The position numbers and the translations under genes were made by a program. The notes beneath the pieces are model-generated. The model was not told where the DNA came from. It searched no databases and was given only the letters and a program-made list of their open reading frames with translations. This document shows, in pieces, positions 15,649 to 22,280 of a stretch of DNA of 22,280 bases. Source of the DNA: Hathewaya proteolytica DSM 3090 (GTDB lineage: Bacteria > Bacillota > Clostridia > Clostridiales > Clostridiaceae); contig NZ_FRAD01000032.1 of assembly GCF_900142225.1 (NCBI RefSeq), forward strand, positions 1 through 22,280. Reading direction: 5' to 3'. The first letter of the stretch is position 1; each line of letters opens with the position of its first letter.

Positions 15649-16476
15649 CTAAACCAAAATTTCCAGCAAAATTGGCGTATGATCTTGTCTTTCACCTGAG
15701 TCTATCATTTCAGATTTAACAACTTTGTCAGCTATCCTATCACTAACTAAGAAATAATCAATTCTCCAACCTGAGTTATTGATTTTACTTGTTTTTATCC
15801 TTTGTCCCCACCAGGAATACACATCCGTCACATCACCATGTATATATCTAAAAGTATCTGTAAAGCCTTTATTTAATAGATTTGTAAAGCCTTCACGCTC
15901 TTCATCTGTAAATCCTGCTGACATGCGATTATTTTGTGGATGTGCTAAGTCTATCTCTTTATGGGCCACATTATAATCTCCTGTTGCAATAACGGCTTTC
16001 TCTTTGTCTAAACTTTGAAGATATTCAGCGTACTTTTCATCCCAAACTTGTCTCTCTTTCAATCTTTTCAGATTGTCTCCTGCATTAGGAGTATATACCT
16101 GAGTTAAATAGAATTCTCCAAAATCTAAAGTAATAATCCTTCCTTCTAAATCCATAGTATCTGGAGCCTGAATATCAGGATAAAAAACTTCTGGACAGTA
16201 CTTATCTTTAAATAAAAACATAGTCCCTGCATAGCTTTTTCTAGCTGGTTCCTGAGAACTTCTCCACACATAGGAATACCCTTTAAAATACTCCCCTAAC
16301 TGCTCCATATGTTTCTTACTTGGTCCCTTAGTTGGTAATTTAGTTTCTTGTATAGCAATAACATCTGGATCCTTCTCAAGAATTACATCAAATACCTTTC
16401 TTGTAAGAACTGCCCTATTTGAATCACTTGTTAATGCAGCGTTTAATGAATCAATATTCCATGAAATAAATTTCAA
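15649..16476 (-). CDS. xth: Exodeoxyribonuclease III (AP endonuclease family)
   Basis: 275 residues, full length for the family. Motifs run in order: KFISWNIDSL, IQETK (metal-binding Glu), YAGTMFLF, LEGRIITLDF, VYTPNAG, GDYNVAH (catalytic Asp-Asn), SAGFTDEEREGF, YSWWGQR, NNSGWRIDYFL and QDHTPI (catalytic His in the position of SDHxP). The enzyme cuts DNA at abasic sites and degrades 3' ends in base excision repair, with magnesium. The start is TTG at 16476 with AAAGGAG seven bases upstream. It appears to be a single-gene unit; a short palindrome lies just upstream (16497-16513). Confidence 0.95.
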   Translation of the reverse strand: MKFISWNIDSLNAALTSDSNRAVLTRKVFDVILEKDPDVIAIQETKLPTKGPSKKHMEQLGEYFKGYSYVWRSSQEPARKSYAGTMFLFKDKYCPEVFYPDIQAPDTMDLEGRIITLDFGEFYLTQVYTPNAGDNLKRLKERQVWDEKYAEYLQSLDKEKAVIATGDYNVAHKEIDLAHPQNNRMSAGFTDEEREGFTNLLNKGFTDTFRYIHGDVTDVYSWWGQRIKTSKINNSGWRIDYFLVSDRIADKVVKSEMIDSGERQDHTPILLEILV

Positions 16477-16496
16477 ATTATCACTCCTTTAAAACC

Positions 16497-16513
16497 TTAA
16501 CTGATCTAGTTAA
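16497..16513 (-). promoter_or_regulatory. Short palindrome upstream of exonuclease III
   Basis: TTAACT (16497-16502) and AGTTAA (16508-16513) flank GATCT, about 20 bp before the TTG start. It is operator-like in place, but 6-bp arms are expected by chance now and then in AT-rich DNA. Confidence 0.3.
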
Positions 16514-16636
16514 TAATAATGCACATCAAAGCTATTAAAAATATTATACCATATGATTATTGGTTTAAAATATCCTGATTTTTGACATTTACTTAGGAAC
16601 TACCTTTTTATCATTTGGTTTTGTCAGTTTTTAAAC

Positions 16637-17173
16637 TTATTTCTTTTTACTCTTTAAAAATTCAGTAAAAGTACTATTAGGTAGTTTCCTGTTCTTTGTA
16701 ATCATATTTGCCCATATGTTATTTCCTTCATCCTCTGTAATGTATTTTTTATTTAAAGCTTCCACTAAAATATCACCAGTTGTAACATATTCTAATCCAT
16801 ATGCTTCTACATATTGCTTGATATCTTTCATATTATTACTAGCCAATATTCCACCTTTTGTTTTTGCTAATGCAATTGCAGCAGCTTCACCTTTTCCAAT
16901 AACTTTAAAACCCTTATCTGGACTTCTAGTTAATTTACTGTATATTTTATATTCCTCTGTATCAATGTCTATACTTGCAATTGATATATCTCCATTGTTT
17001 TTTAAATTATCAGTCATCGTCTTTAGATGTGGTATTCTAGGATGTGATAATTCTGAGTAAACCTGTTCAGGTAATACAATTTTACCCCCATAAAGCTTTA
17101 TTAAAATATTTTCATTTCTTACCCAAAGGAAAGCAGATAAACAATCAGTATCAAAAAAGTACCTATCAGTCAT
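16637..17173 (-). CDS. PIN-domain nuclease, third gene of the XRE-ImmA-PIN operon
   Basis: 178 residues. Acidic residues in PIN order: Asp8/Asp10 in FFDTDC, Glu41 in YSELSHP, Glu96 in GKGEAAAIALA, and Asp117 in ASNNMKDI, where an Asp pair is more usual; Asn113-Asn114 stand in that place. PIN domains cut RNA with bound metal ions and are common toxins. The sequence resembles the DUF3368-type PIN proteins. The ATG overlaps the ImmA/IrrE stop by 8 bp, so translation is coupled. A weak AAGG lies upstream. The weakened fourth acidic position may alter activity. Confidence 0.75.
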   Translation of the reverse strand: MTDRYFFDTDCLSAFLWVRNENILIKLYGGKIVLPEQVYSELSHPRIPHLKTMTDNLKNNGDISIASIDIDTEEYKIYSKLTRSPDKGFKVIGKGEAAAIALAKTKGGILASNNMKDIKQYVEAYGLEYVTTGDILVEALNKKYITEDEGNNIWANMITKNRKLPNSTFTEFLKSKKK

Positions 17174-17924
17174 TTAATTCTATACCTTCACTTCCTAGAT
17201 TATAAACTATATCCGACCTGAATGCATCAAGCAATAGTTCCTCATACTTCCCATTTGAAATTAAATCTTTCCCCTTTAACTCTTCTACCTTTTTTACATA
17301 TTCACCAATTGAAAAATACTTTTTTTCTTCTGGGGACGCTTTATATAATTTATCATCATATCCTAATCTCATAGCCTTTTGTGAAACTGCCATTTTTATA
17401 TTATTAAACGTATTCCAATCCATATACTCATCATATACCAACCTATAAAGCATAGCTTGATGACTTACTTGATAAAATTGTTCCATATTTATAACATCTT
17501 CTATAGTTAATATGTCATTATCCAGCATATTATTTTCTTCTAGATATGATCTTAATGAATCATAAGGTGCTAAGAGATATGAAGCAAATATATCTGCCTC
17601 TTTTTCGCTATCAGATTTAGCTTGATTAATATTCTTTTCACAAACTATGCTTCTTAATTTTTCTTCAAAAAATAAGTGGTACAATTCATGTGCCGCTGTA
17701 AACCTTTGTCTCCCATAAGACATATTTGAATTTACAGCAATTATTTTACTATTTTTCTCTCTAATACACATTCCACTTATTCTATCAGACATTGGATAAA
17801 AGATTAAAGTAACATCCTTTAAATTATTAATTAATGAAAAAATATCCATAGGTGATGATGAGTCTTCATTTAAAATCTTTCTCATTTTTAATGCATTTGA
17901 GTTTAACTCAATACTACTTTTCAC
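17166..17924 (-). CDS. ImmA/IrrE-family zinc metallopeptidase
   Basis: About 252 residues. The zinc site HELYH (His79, Glu80, His83 from the GTG start) lies in FTAAHELYHLFFEE, followed by EKEADIFASYLLAPYDSL, which supplies the third ligand (Glu) as in COG2856 peptidases. Such enzymes cleave XRE-type repressors and so induce their targets. An ATG at 17933 touches the GGAGG site, so I prefer the GTG at 17924, nine bases downstream of it. The gene overlaps the end of the XRE gene and the start of the PIN gene. The C-terminal half is helical and unassigned. Confidence 0.88.
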   Translation of the reverse strand: MKSSIELNSNALKMRKILNEDSSSPMDIFSLINNLKDVTLIFYPMSDRISGMCIREKNSKIIAVNSNMSYGRQRFTAAHELYHLFFEEKLRSIVCEKNINQAKSDSEKEADIFASYLLAPYDSLRSYLEENNMLDNDILTIEDVINMEQFYQVSHQAMLYRLVYDEYMDWNTFNNIKMAVSQKAMRLGYDDKLYKASPEEKKYFSIGEYVKKVEELKGKDLISNGKYEELLLDAFRSDIVYNLGSEGIELND

Positions 17925-18264
17925 TATTACCATCCTCCAGCATTAAGTTAATAAATCTAATATTAAGTGCTACTTTATTTATTTCTGCTATTGCTTCTAA
18001 ATCTTCATTTTGTAAACTGTTTGAACGGAATGCAATTGACATTGGTATATACTTCTCATCTTCACTCTCAAAATATCTTAGAGTACACCCAAATAAATTG
18101 CACATTTTTTCCAATATATCTATACTTAATTTTCGTTCCCCTTTTTCAAATTTTGATACATAACTTTGATCAATATTTAAAAAGCTTGCTATTTGTGCTT
18201 GAGTTAAATTACTACTTTCACGTAACTCTTTAAATCTTCTACTTGCTAAGTTAACATTTTCCAT
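17914..18264 (-). CDS. XRE-family HTH regulator (likely operon repressor)
   Basis: About 116 residues. The N-terminal HTH domain (about 8-65) contains LTQAQIASFLNIDQSYVSKFEKGERKLSIDILEKMCNLFG, the standard XRE/Cro fold that binds palindromic operators. The last 50 residues are helical and may contact the peptidase. The ATG at 18264 has GGAGG eight bases upstream; an in-frame ATG at 18288 falls within the -10 region and is not the start. It is followed with overlap by the ImmA/IrrE gene. The likely operator is at 18301-18342. Confidence 0.88.
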   Translation of the reverse strand: MENVNLASRRFKELRESSNLTQAQIASFLNIDQSYVSKFEKGERKLSIDILEKMCNLFGCTLRYFESEDEKYIPMSIAFRSNSLQNEDLEAIAEINKVALNIRFINLMLEDGNSEK

Positions 18265-18286
18265 AATAACTCCCTCCTCTAAACTC

Positions 18287-18342
18287 ATTATATTATAGTT
18301 TTGTCATATTTTCAAGGTATTATTCACTATATATTATGACAA
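18287..18342 (-). promoter_or_regulatory. Promoter and operator of the XRE-ImmA-PIN operon
   Basis: On the minus strand TTGAAA (18315-18310) and TATAAT (18292-18287) are spaced by exactly 17 bp. The octamers TTGTCATA (18301-18308, between -35 and -10) and TATGACAA (18335-18342, upstream) form a perfect inverted pair with 26 bp between. The predicted start point is about 18280, giving a leader of about 16 bases. This layout suits autorepression by the XRE protein. Confidence 0.7.
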
Positions 18343-18514
18343 GGCTATTAAAATGTTCCTATAAGCTCACTTTTCATTGATATATTTCATAATTAAAATC
18401 GTCAAAGAATTTATCTCATTTTATTATCTAACAATAAGAGCGTTTCCTCATCTTCCCATAATTTTGTATAAGCTTGTATCCATTGATAGGAAAACTACTT
18501 GGCAATGTATAAAT

Positions 18515-19198
18515 CTACACTCGTTTCATACTGCGTATGACTGCTTTTGTTTCCTTATTTACTTTCTTGGACTCTGTTATTTTTTGCAATGCCTTATTAT
18601 AAGTATAATCGTCAAGATTATTCTTTTTTAAGAATATAGTTGTGGCTATAGGTAACTTAATGTAGCAAATAGATACTGCCCAAGCTATCCCCATTTTTGC
18701 ATAATATCCTTCACTTTTTATATTGTTAAAAATATCAAAAATCTGATTAATATATTCTTCGTCAATATAGTAATTAATTAACATTACTACACAAAATCTT
18801 ATTTCAAATTCATTTTCAGATGAATAATATGGTTTCAAAAATTCCCATACTCTCTCTTTATATTGATTTGTTATTTTGAGACCAACACAAAAACTATCAC
18901 ATACCGACCAATTATCGATCTTTGGTACAAAGTCCTCTACATAACTAAATATTTCTTCAATTTCAGCTTTTACATATCCAATGACCATGCCTTGTAACAT
19001 AATCTCTTCAAAGTATTCACTAGAGGCACCTTTTAGATAGCTACGCCAATCTTTTGCTGCAATCTGTTTTGCTATCTTCCTCAAAGCTGGTAAGCACACA
19101 CCCAATATATTGTTTATATTTGGCAAAAGCCTTGACGAGAATATTTTATAATCTTCTTCTGCCAATTCAACTAATTGTTCTCTAACTGTTTTTGCCAT
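18515..19198 (-). CDS. AlkD-like DNA alkylation repair protein (HEAT-repeat DNA glycosylase)
   Basis: 227 residues, all helical HEAT-like repeats. Family landmarks: VCLPALRKIAKQI, KDWRSYL, EEIMLQGMVIGY, IDNWSVCDSFC (Trp97, Asp101), RFCVVMLINYYID (Arg134) and YYAKMGIAWAVSICYIKLP. The Trp, Asp and Arg occupy the places used by AlkD to excise alkylated bases without base flipping. AAGGAGGG lies upstream of the ATG. It follows the ADP-ribosylglycohydrolase remnant by 75 bp on the same strand and may share its transcript. Confidence 0.88.
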   Translation of the reverse strand: MAKTVREQLVELAEEDYKIFSSRLLPNINNILGVCLPALRKIAKQIAAKDWRSYLKGASSEYFEEIMLQGMVIGYVKAEIEEIFSYVEDFVPKIDNWSVCDSFCVGLKITNQYKERVWEFLKPYYSSENEFEIRFCVVMLINYYIDEEYINQIFDIFNNIKSEGYYAKMGIAWAVSICYIKLPIATTIFLKKNNLDDYTYNKALQKITESKKVNKETKAVIRSMKRV

Positions 19199-19273
19199 AA
19201 ATTATTTCCCTCCTTGATAAGCAAAACCATATAATATCCATCTTGAAAGCATTAATACCTTTAATCCTTATTC

Positions 19274-19648
19274 TTACTTCATATCATAAGCCTCTCTTTT
19301 TATAAATTGTAGATAAACTTTATGAAACGGTTCATCAAGGATTGATAGAGCCTTCTCTTTTATTTTCTCCGGTATGCCATAGGCCGCCTCAGCTATACTG
19401 CCGGTTATTGCAGCAAGGGTGTCACTGTCCCCACCTAGAGAAATTGCATTTCTTATTGCATCTTCAAAATCCACACTTTCAAGAAAAGCAATAATGGCCT
19501 CAGGTACAGTGCCCTGGCAGCTTGCGTCAAAACGATAATAAGGGCGTATTGAATCAAGAGTACGGCTCAAATCATAACCATATTTACTTTCAATATAAGC
19601 TTTTATATGGTCCTTGCTTTTTCCGTTTCTAGCATAGCACCTATCATT
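19274..19648 (-). pseudogene. ADP-ribosylglycohydrolase, C-terminal remnant
   Basis: The open frame runs from just after the VWA stop codon to 19274, and reads ARNGKSKDHIKAYIESKYG, SCQGTVPEAIIAFLES and SLGGDSDTLAAITGSIAEA. These are the C-terminal signatures of the DraG-type family, including the second metal-binding motif (GGDSDT). The first half of the family, with the GD..G start and the first metal site, is missing. The frame is preceded by the TAA of the VWA gene with no ATG. A TTG at 19570 could start a 98-residue product but has no Shine-Dalgarno. This is a deletion remnant, unlikely to be active. Intact enzymes remove ADP-ribose from proteins. Confidence 0.85.
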
Positions 19649-20302
19649 TTATCTCCTACCTCCACGATTCTTGAAATCATCTTCTATACGTTCTTTCCAA
19701 TTCCTTGCTATAGGACGGCTTGAACGCATACAACTTACTGTTTCGCTGATTACTTCATAGTTAAGCAATGTTCCTTCACTATCTGCATTATAATTTGTTG
19801 CTCTTTCTTTACTTATTCCAAAACGCTCTGCAGTTGCAATAGCATCAATATTTGCTCCAAGAAAAATGAACTCCCAGCCGTATTTACTCTTTTGATGCTC
19901 AATCATATGGCGTACCTTCTCATAGCTGAACTCCGTGCTGGCATTTTCCATACCATCAGTTGTTATTACAAACATGACATGTTCAGCTTGCTCATCTTTA
20001 TCTGTATGCTTCTGAACATTGACAATTTTATTTATTGTTTTTCCAACCGCATCCAATAGTGCAGTACTGCCTCTTACAAAATACTCTCTGTCTGTTATAG
20101 GAGCTATTCCTCGTAGGTTAATGCGGTCATGCAATAATTCATACTGGTCATCAAACAATACAGTAGTTATTAAAACCTCTCCAGACTCCTTTTTCTGTTT
20201 TTCCAACATTGCATTATATCCACCTATAGTGTCACTTTCAAGGCCACTCATGGATCCACTTCTGTCGAGAATAAAAATCAATTCTGTTAAACCTGTTTTC
20301 AT
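19649..20302 (-). CDS. VWA-domain protein (TerY-like)
   Basis: 217 residues. The von Willebrand A fold shows an intact MIDAS metal site: DRSGSMSG (Asp13, Ser15, Ser17), GSTALLDA and TTDGMEN. The middle has AEHVMFVITTDG and KYGWEFIFLGANIDA, then GISKERATNY, typical of this bacterial family. No signal peptide or membrane helix, so it acts in the cytoplasm. VWA proteins of this type usually assemble complexes through the metal site; the partner here is unknown, probably from the macro-HTH or glycohydrolase neighbours. GGAGGG precedes the ATG at 20302 by eight bases; an in-frame TTG at 20317 sits on the Shine-Dalgarno itself. Confidence 0.85.
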   Translation of the reverse strand: MKTGLTELIFILDRSGSMSGLESDTIGGYNAMLEKQKKESGEVLITTVLFDDQYELLHDRINLRGIAPITDREYFVRGSTALLDAVGKTINKIVNVQKHTDKDEQAEHVMFVITTDGMENASTEFSYEKVRHMIEHQKSKYGWEFIFLGANIDAIATAERFGISKERATNYNADSEGTLLNYEVISETVSCMRSSRPIARNWKERIEDDFKNRGGRR

Positions 20303-20359
20303 AATATTACCCTCCAATCATTTATTATAATTAAAGAATAGCATTTATCATGAAAAGTT

Positions 20360-20380
20360 TTGTCGCATGGTAAGCGACAA
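20360..20380. other. Hairpin between the HTH and VWA genes
   Basis: TTGTCGC (20360-20366) pairs perfectly with GCGACAA (20374-20380), loop ATGGTAA. On the minus strand AACTTTTC follows, a poor U tract. It could be a weak terminator or attenuator between the two genes. Confidence 0.45.
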
Positions 20381-20390
20381 ATTCATATAC

Positions 20391-20792
20391 TTACAAACCT
20401 AACAAGCTTTGGTCAAAGGCAAACAAAGATTCATTTATCTCAAAAATATTATAGTTTTCCTCTTCAATAAAATACTCAATGATGATGTCAAATTTACTGC
20501 TGTGAGAAAGTGCAAAGCCGGCTCTTAACAGTAGATCCTTAGTTTCATCCAGATTTAATTTCAGTGCCACGGCAAAGGCAATTGCGGTAGGCTTGCTTGG
20601 CTTATAATTTATATCATTTCGAATTTTAGAAAAAAGTTTACGGTCTATATTGGCTTTTTTGTAGGTTTCAGCATCTGTCATGCCCTTCTCGTCAATTAAA
20701 CGCAGTAACATCTGCGAGAATGTTTCGTCCATATTCTTCACCACATCGTCAAGACTTCGTTTACCTTTTATTATGGATACAGCTTCTTCCAT
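20391..20792 (-). CDS. HTH C-terminal part of a split macro-HTH protein
   Basis: 133 residues from an ATG at 20792 with only a weak AAGAAG site upstream. The sequence has ETFSQMLLRLIDEKGMTD, KKANIDRKLFSKIRND, YKPSKPTAIAFAVAL and AGFALSHSSKFDIIIEYFIE. I recognise this as the C-terminal helix-turn-helix-like region of macro-domain proteins of about 330 residues found in Clostridia. The frame stays open upstream past the ATG, with coding-like residues (YIDDKYIERHG, ASVEDIHQLKEV) back to the TAA that ends the macro part. The separate ATG is therefore probably not the true start. Confidence 0.75.
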   Translation of the reverse strand: MEEAVSIIKGKRSLDDVVKNMDETFSQMLLRLIDEKGMTDAETYKKANIDRKLFSKIRNDINYKPSKPTAIAFAVALKLNLDETKDLLLRAGFALSHSSKFDIIIEYFIEEENYNIFEINESLFAFDQSLLGL

Positions 20793-20876
20793 ACATACTT
20801 CTTTTAGTTGGTGTATATCCTCAACACTAGCTCTACGGTTAATACCATGTCTTTCAATGTATTTATCATCTATATA

Positions 20877-21380
20877 TTATGCAATAGATGAAAACAGCTT
20901 CTCTGATAAAACAAATGCAGCCTTATCGTATACAACCAGAAAAACCGTCATTTCATTCCTTAATAAAAAATCTCCTATAACCGAAATAGCTGTTTTTAAT
21001 GCTTTATCTTTGGGATATCCAAAGGCACCTGATGAAACTAACGGAAAGGCAATGCTTTCAAAATTATATTCTTTAGCCAATTTAAGTGAGTTCGTGTAGC
21101 AATCTGCTAGTAGCTGTTCCTCATTATTTTTACCCCCATACCAAATTGGTCCAACAGTATGGATTACATACTTTGCAGGAAGTCTATACCCTTTTGTTAT
21201 CTTCGCTTGTCCTACTTTACAACCCCCAAGAGTTCGGCATTCTTCCAGTAACCTATGTCCTGCAGCACTATGAATGGCCCCATCAACCCCTCCACCCCCA
21301 AGCAAAGATGGATTAGCCGAATTGACTATGGCATCTACATGTACTTTTGTTATATCATTACGTATTATCTCCAGTGGCAT
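20877..21380 (-). CDS. Macro-domain protein (ADP-ribose binding), truncated by a nonsense codon
   Basis: 167 residues. The macro fold motifs are complete: DAIVNSANPSLLGGGGVDGAIHSAAG (about 16-41), VIHTVGPIWYGG (about 72-83) and LVSSGAFGYPKDKALK (about 114-129). Such domains bind ADP-ribose or hydrolyse its esters on proteins or O-acetyl-ADP-ribose. The ATG at 21380 has GAGGGGGATG upstream; ATG 22 codons earlier belongs to non-family sequence. The protein ends at TAA 20879-20877, just where homologues read on through AEYIDD into an HTH region. It is therefore the N-terminal product of a split gene. It could still be active as a free macro domain. Confidence 0.88.
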   Translation of the reverse strand: MPLEIIRNDITKVHVDAIVNSANPSLLGGGGVDGAIHSAAGHRLLEECRTLGGCKVGQAKITKGYRLPAKYVIHTVGPIWYGGKNNEEQLLADCYTNSLKLAKEYNFESIAFPLVSSGAFGYPKDKALKTAISVIGDFLLRNEMTVFLVVYDKAAFVLSEKLFSSIA

Positions 21381-21453
21381 TATTTCATCCCCCTCAATCT
21401 CTATGTCCTTATGTTTAGTGTAAAATAAAACTATAAAAAAATCCACCCTAAAA

Positions 21454-21900
21454 GTGCATAGGAAACAGTTTAACGAATTTTCTTATCCCTACCTAAAGAA
21501 TAATATTGAAACAATTACCAAGCTAACAGGACGTGGGCCAAGTATACATATTTGTGGAAAAAGCAAAAGTCTATGGGAGCCACTAATGGAGGCAGGGGTA
21601 ACAAGTTTTAGTATCGATAATGCAGAGGATTTAAGCGAAGCAAAAGCGGTAATGGGAGATAGAATTACAATTGTGGGAAATGTGCCTCCAGTTGAAGTAA
21701 TCAGTAAAGGTACAAAAGAAGATATATATAATTCGGTAAAAGAATGTGTAAAAAAAGCATATGATTCACCAAAAGGCTATATGCTTGCTGCGGGATGCCA
21801 AATTCCCATGTTCACTAAAAAAGAAAATATTGAACACTTTATTAATGCGGGAAAATATTATGGCCATTATCCAATAGATGAAGAATTGCTTAATTCTTAA
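21454..21900 (+). pseudogene. Uroporphyrinogen-decarboxylase-family methyltransferase, C-terminal fragment
   Basis: 148 residues from a GTG without a ribosome binding site; the open frame begins at 21424. The sequence has KQFNEFSYPYLK, HICGKSKSLWEPLMEAGVTSFSIDN, GNVPPVEVISKGTKEDI and AAGCQIPMFTKKENIEHFINAG. These are C-terminal motifs of the URO-D fold, as in corrinoid:coenzyme M methyltransferases (MtaA/MtbA type). About 200 N-terminal residues are missing; upstream is the macro gene's leader on the other strand. The break therefore lies between about 21381 and 21450. The product is probably not functional. Confidence 0.83.
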
Positions 21901-21926
21901 GCATAGCAATGTGAAAAATATGATTT

Positions 21927-21955
21927 TAGGCATCTGTTTAAATTACAGATGCCTA
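21927..21955 (+). terminator. Hairpin terminator after the methyltransferase fragment
   Basis: An 11-bp perfect stem, TAGGCATCTGT (21927-21937) with ACAGATGCCTA (21945-21955), loop TTAAATT. No long U tract follows, so termination may be weak. Confidence 0.65.
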
Positions 21956-22103
21956 TGCACTGTTAGAGTATAATTTTAGTAGGCAAAGGTAGTAGTAATT
22001 ACTACTTATAAAAAAATAAAGGAGATACAAAAAGTATCTCCCATATACATAATATTTCCGTTATAATGTAAGTTATCGAGACAATACAAGAAAGGATGAT
22101 ATT
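21956..22103. promoter_or_regulatory. Upstream region of the ISLre2 transposase, with hairpin and -10 box
   Basis: GGAGATAC (22021-22028) and GTATCTCC (22034-22041) form a perfect 8-bp stem. On the minus strand a T-rich tract follows, so it could block transcription running out of the element. TATAAT lies at 22062-22067, about 37 bp before the ATG, without a clear -35 box. The left end of the element must be in this stretch but I cannot place it. Confidence 0.5.
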
Positions 22104-22280
22104 ATGTACAATACAAGTTTAAACGATAAAGAGGTAACTTTCAATGATTTAGAGAAAAAAATATATAAATATGTATGTGAAGAAGCATGTGAGTTAATGA
22201 AAGGGGTGCTGACGCGTCTAGACCGTAGGTTGATGGATGAAAGAGATACTAAGACTTACAGAAGTAAAGGATTGAGGCAT
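22104..22280 (+). CDS. ISLre2-family transposase (UPF0236), N-terminal part cut by window edge
   Basis: 59 codons before the window ends. Residues NDLEKKIYKYVCEEACELMKG, LTRLDRRLMDERD and YRSKGLRH are the typical N-terminus of ISLre2-family (UPF0236) transposases. AAAGGATG lies eight bases before the ATG. The catalytic part is outside the window, so completeness is unknown. Confidence 0.87.
   Translation, partial: MYNTSLNDKEVTFNDLEKKIYKYVCEEACELMKGVLTRLDRRLMDERDTKTYRSKGLRH

Larger units (their letters stand above)
20391..21380 (-). pseudogene. Composite macro-HTH gene split by an in-frame TAA
   Basis: The macro part and the HTH part lie in the same reading frame with only TAA at 20879-20877 between. 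The frame reads SSIA-stop-YIDDKYIERHG. Homologues I remember have a Glu at this place (AEYIDD), and one base change, GAA to TAA, would explain the stop. The two pieces together would give about 330 residues, the normal family size. Either the gene is newly inactivated or it makes two proteins. Confidence 0.7.

Noticed and set aside
21416..21424. TAGTGTAAA as a third copy of the shared operator
   Set aside because: Only one half-site is present and the rest of the 40-bp block is absent. A 9-base match can arise by chance in AT-rich DNA.

Overview
The window is AT-rich and low in GC, with strong GGAGG-type ribosome binding sites, frequent TTG and GTG starts and many clostridial protein families: an [FeFe]-hydrogenase-like iron-sulfur protein, a RIC-type repair protein, LytTR two-component genes, and IS3 and ISLre2 elements. 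This points to a Clostridium or close relative; the species cannot be told from the sequence. The window begins inside an IS3-family element and ends inside an ISLre2-family element, and most of what lies between looks accessory, with several broken genes.

Layout. (1) 1-324: right end of an IS3/IS150-type element. (2) 396-3118, minus strand: an iron-sulfur cluster repair protein (RIC/ScdA), a small cupin, and a four-ferredoxin-cluster [FeFe]-hydrogenase-like protein. A perfect 14-bp Crp/Fnr-style palindrome sits exactly at -41.5 from a consensus -10 box in front of the cupin-ric pair. (3) 3266-6649, minus: a SWIM zinc-finger protein directly abutting a SNF2 helicase. (4) 6852-8639, minus: two genes, an unrecognised helical protein and a permuted papain-like (NlpC/P60-type) enzyme, behind a 27-bp perfect inverted repeat. 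(5) 8802-11418, minus: a LytTR response regulator and a 7TMR-DISM sensor kinase. (6) 11605-13537: a Crp/Fnr regulator, frameshifted in an A7 run, divergent from a split YraQ-type permease whose second half ends in a ferredoxin domain. (7) 13687-15294, minus: a secreted beta-helix protein. Its promoter region carries a 40-bp block that is 38/40 identical to the block in front of the sensor kinase.

(8) 15649-16476, minus: exonuclease III. (9) 16637-18264, minus: a tightly overlapping XRE / ImmA-IrrE peptidase / PIN-domain operon with a consensus promoter and an operator-like repeat. (10) 18515-21380, minus: an ADP-ribose-linked group consisting of a macro-HTH protein split by one in-frame TAA, a VWA-domain protein, the C-terminal remnant of an ADP-ribosylglycohydrolase, and an AlkD-like DNA glycosylase. 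(11) 21454-21900, plus: the C-terminal fragment of a uroporphyrinogen-decarboxylase-type methyltransferase. (12) From 22104: the start of an ISLre2 transposase.

The most useful observations are regulatory. The duplicated 40-bp block links a two-component system to a secreted beta-helix protein. The -41.5 palindrome suggests Crp/Fnr control of a nitrosative or redox stress module. There is an XRE-ImmA-PIN operon with a visible operator. The ADP-ribose cluster appears to be decaying, with a nonsense codon and a deletion. I found no CRISPR array, tRNA, rRNA or phage structural genes.
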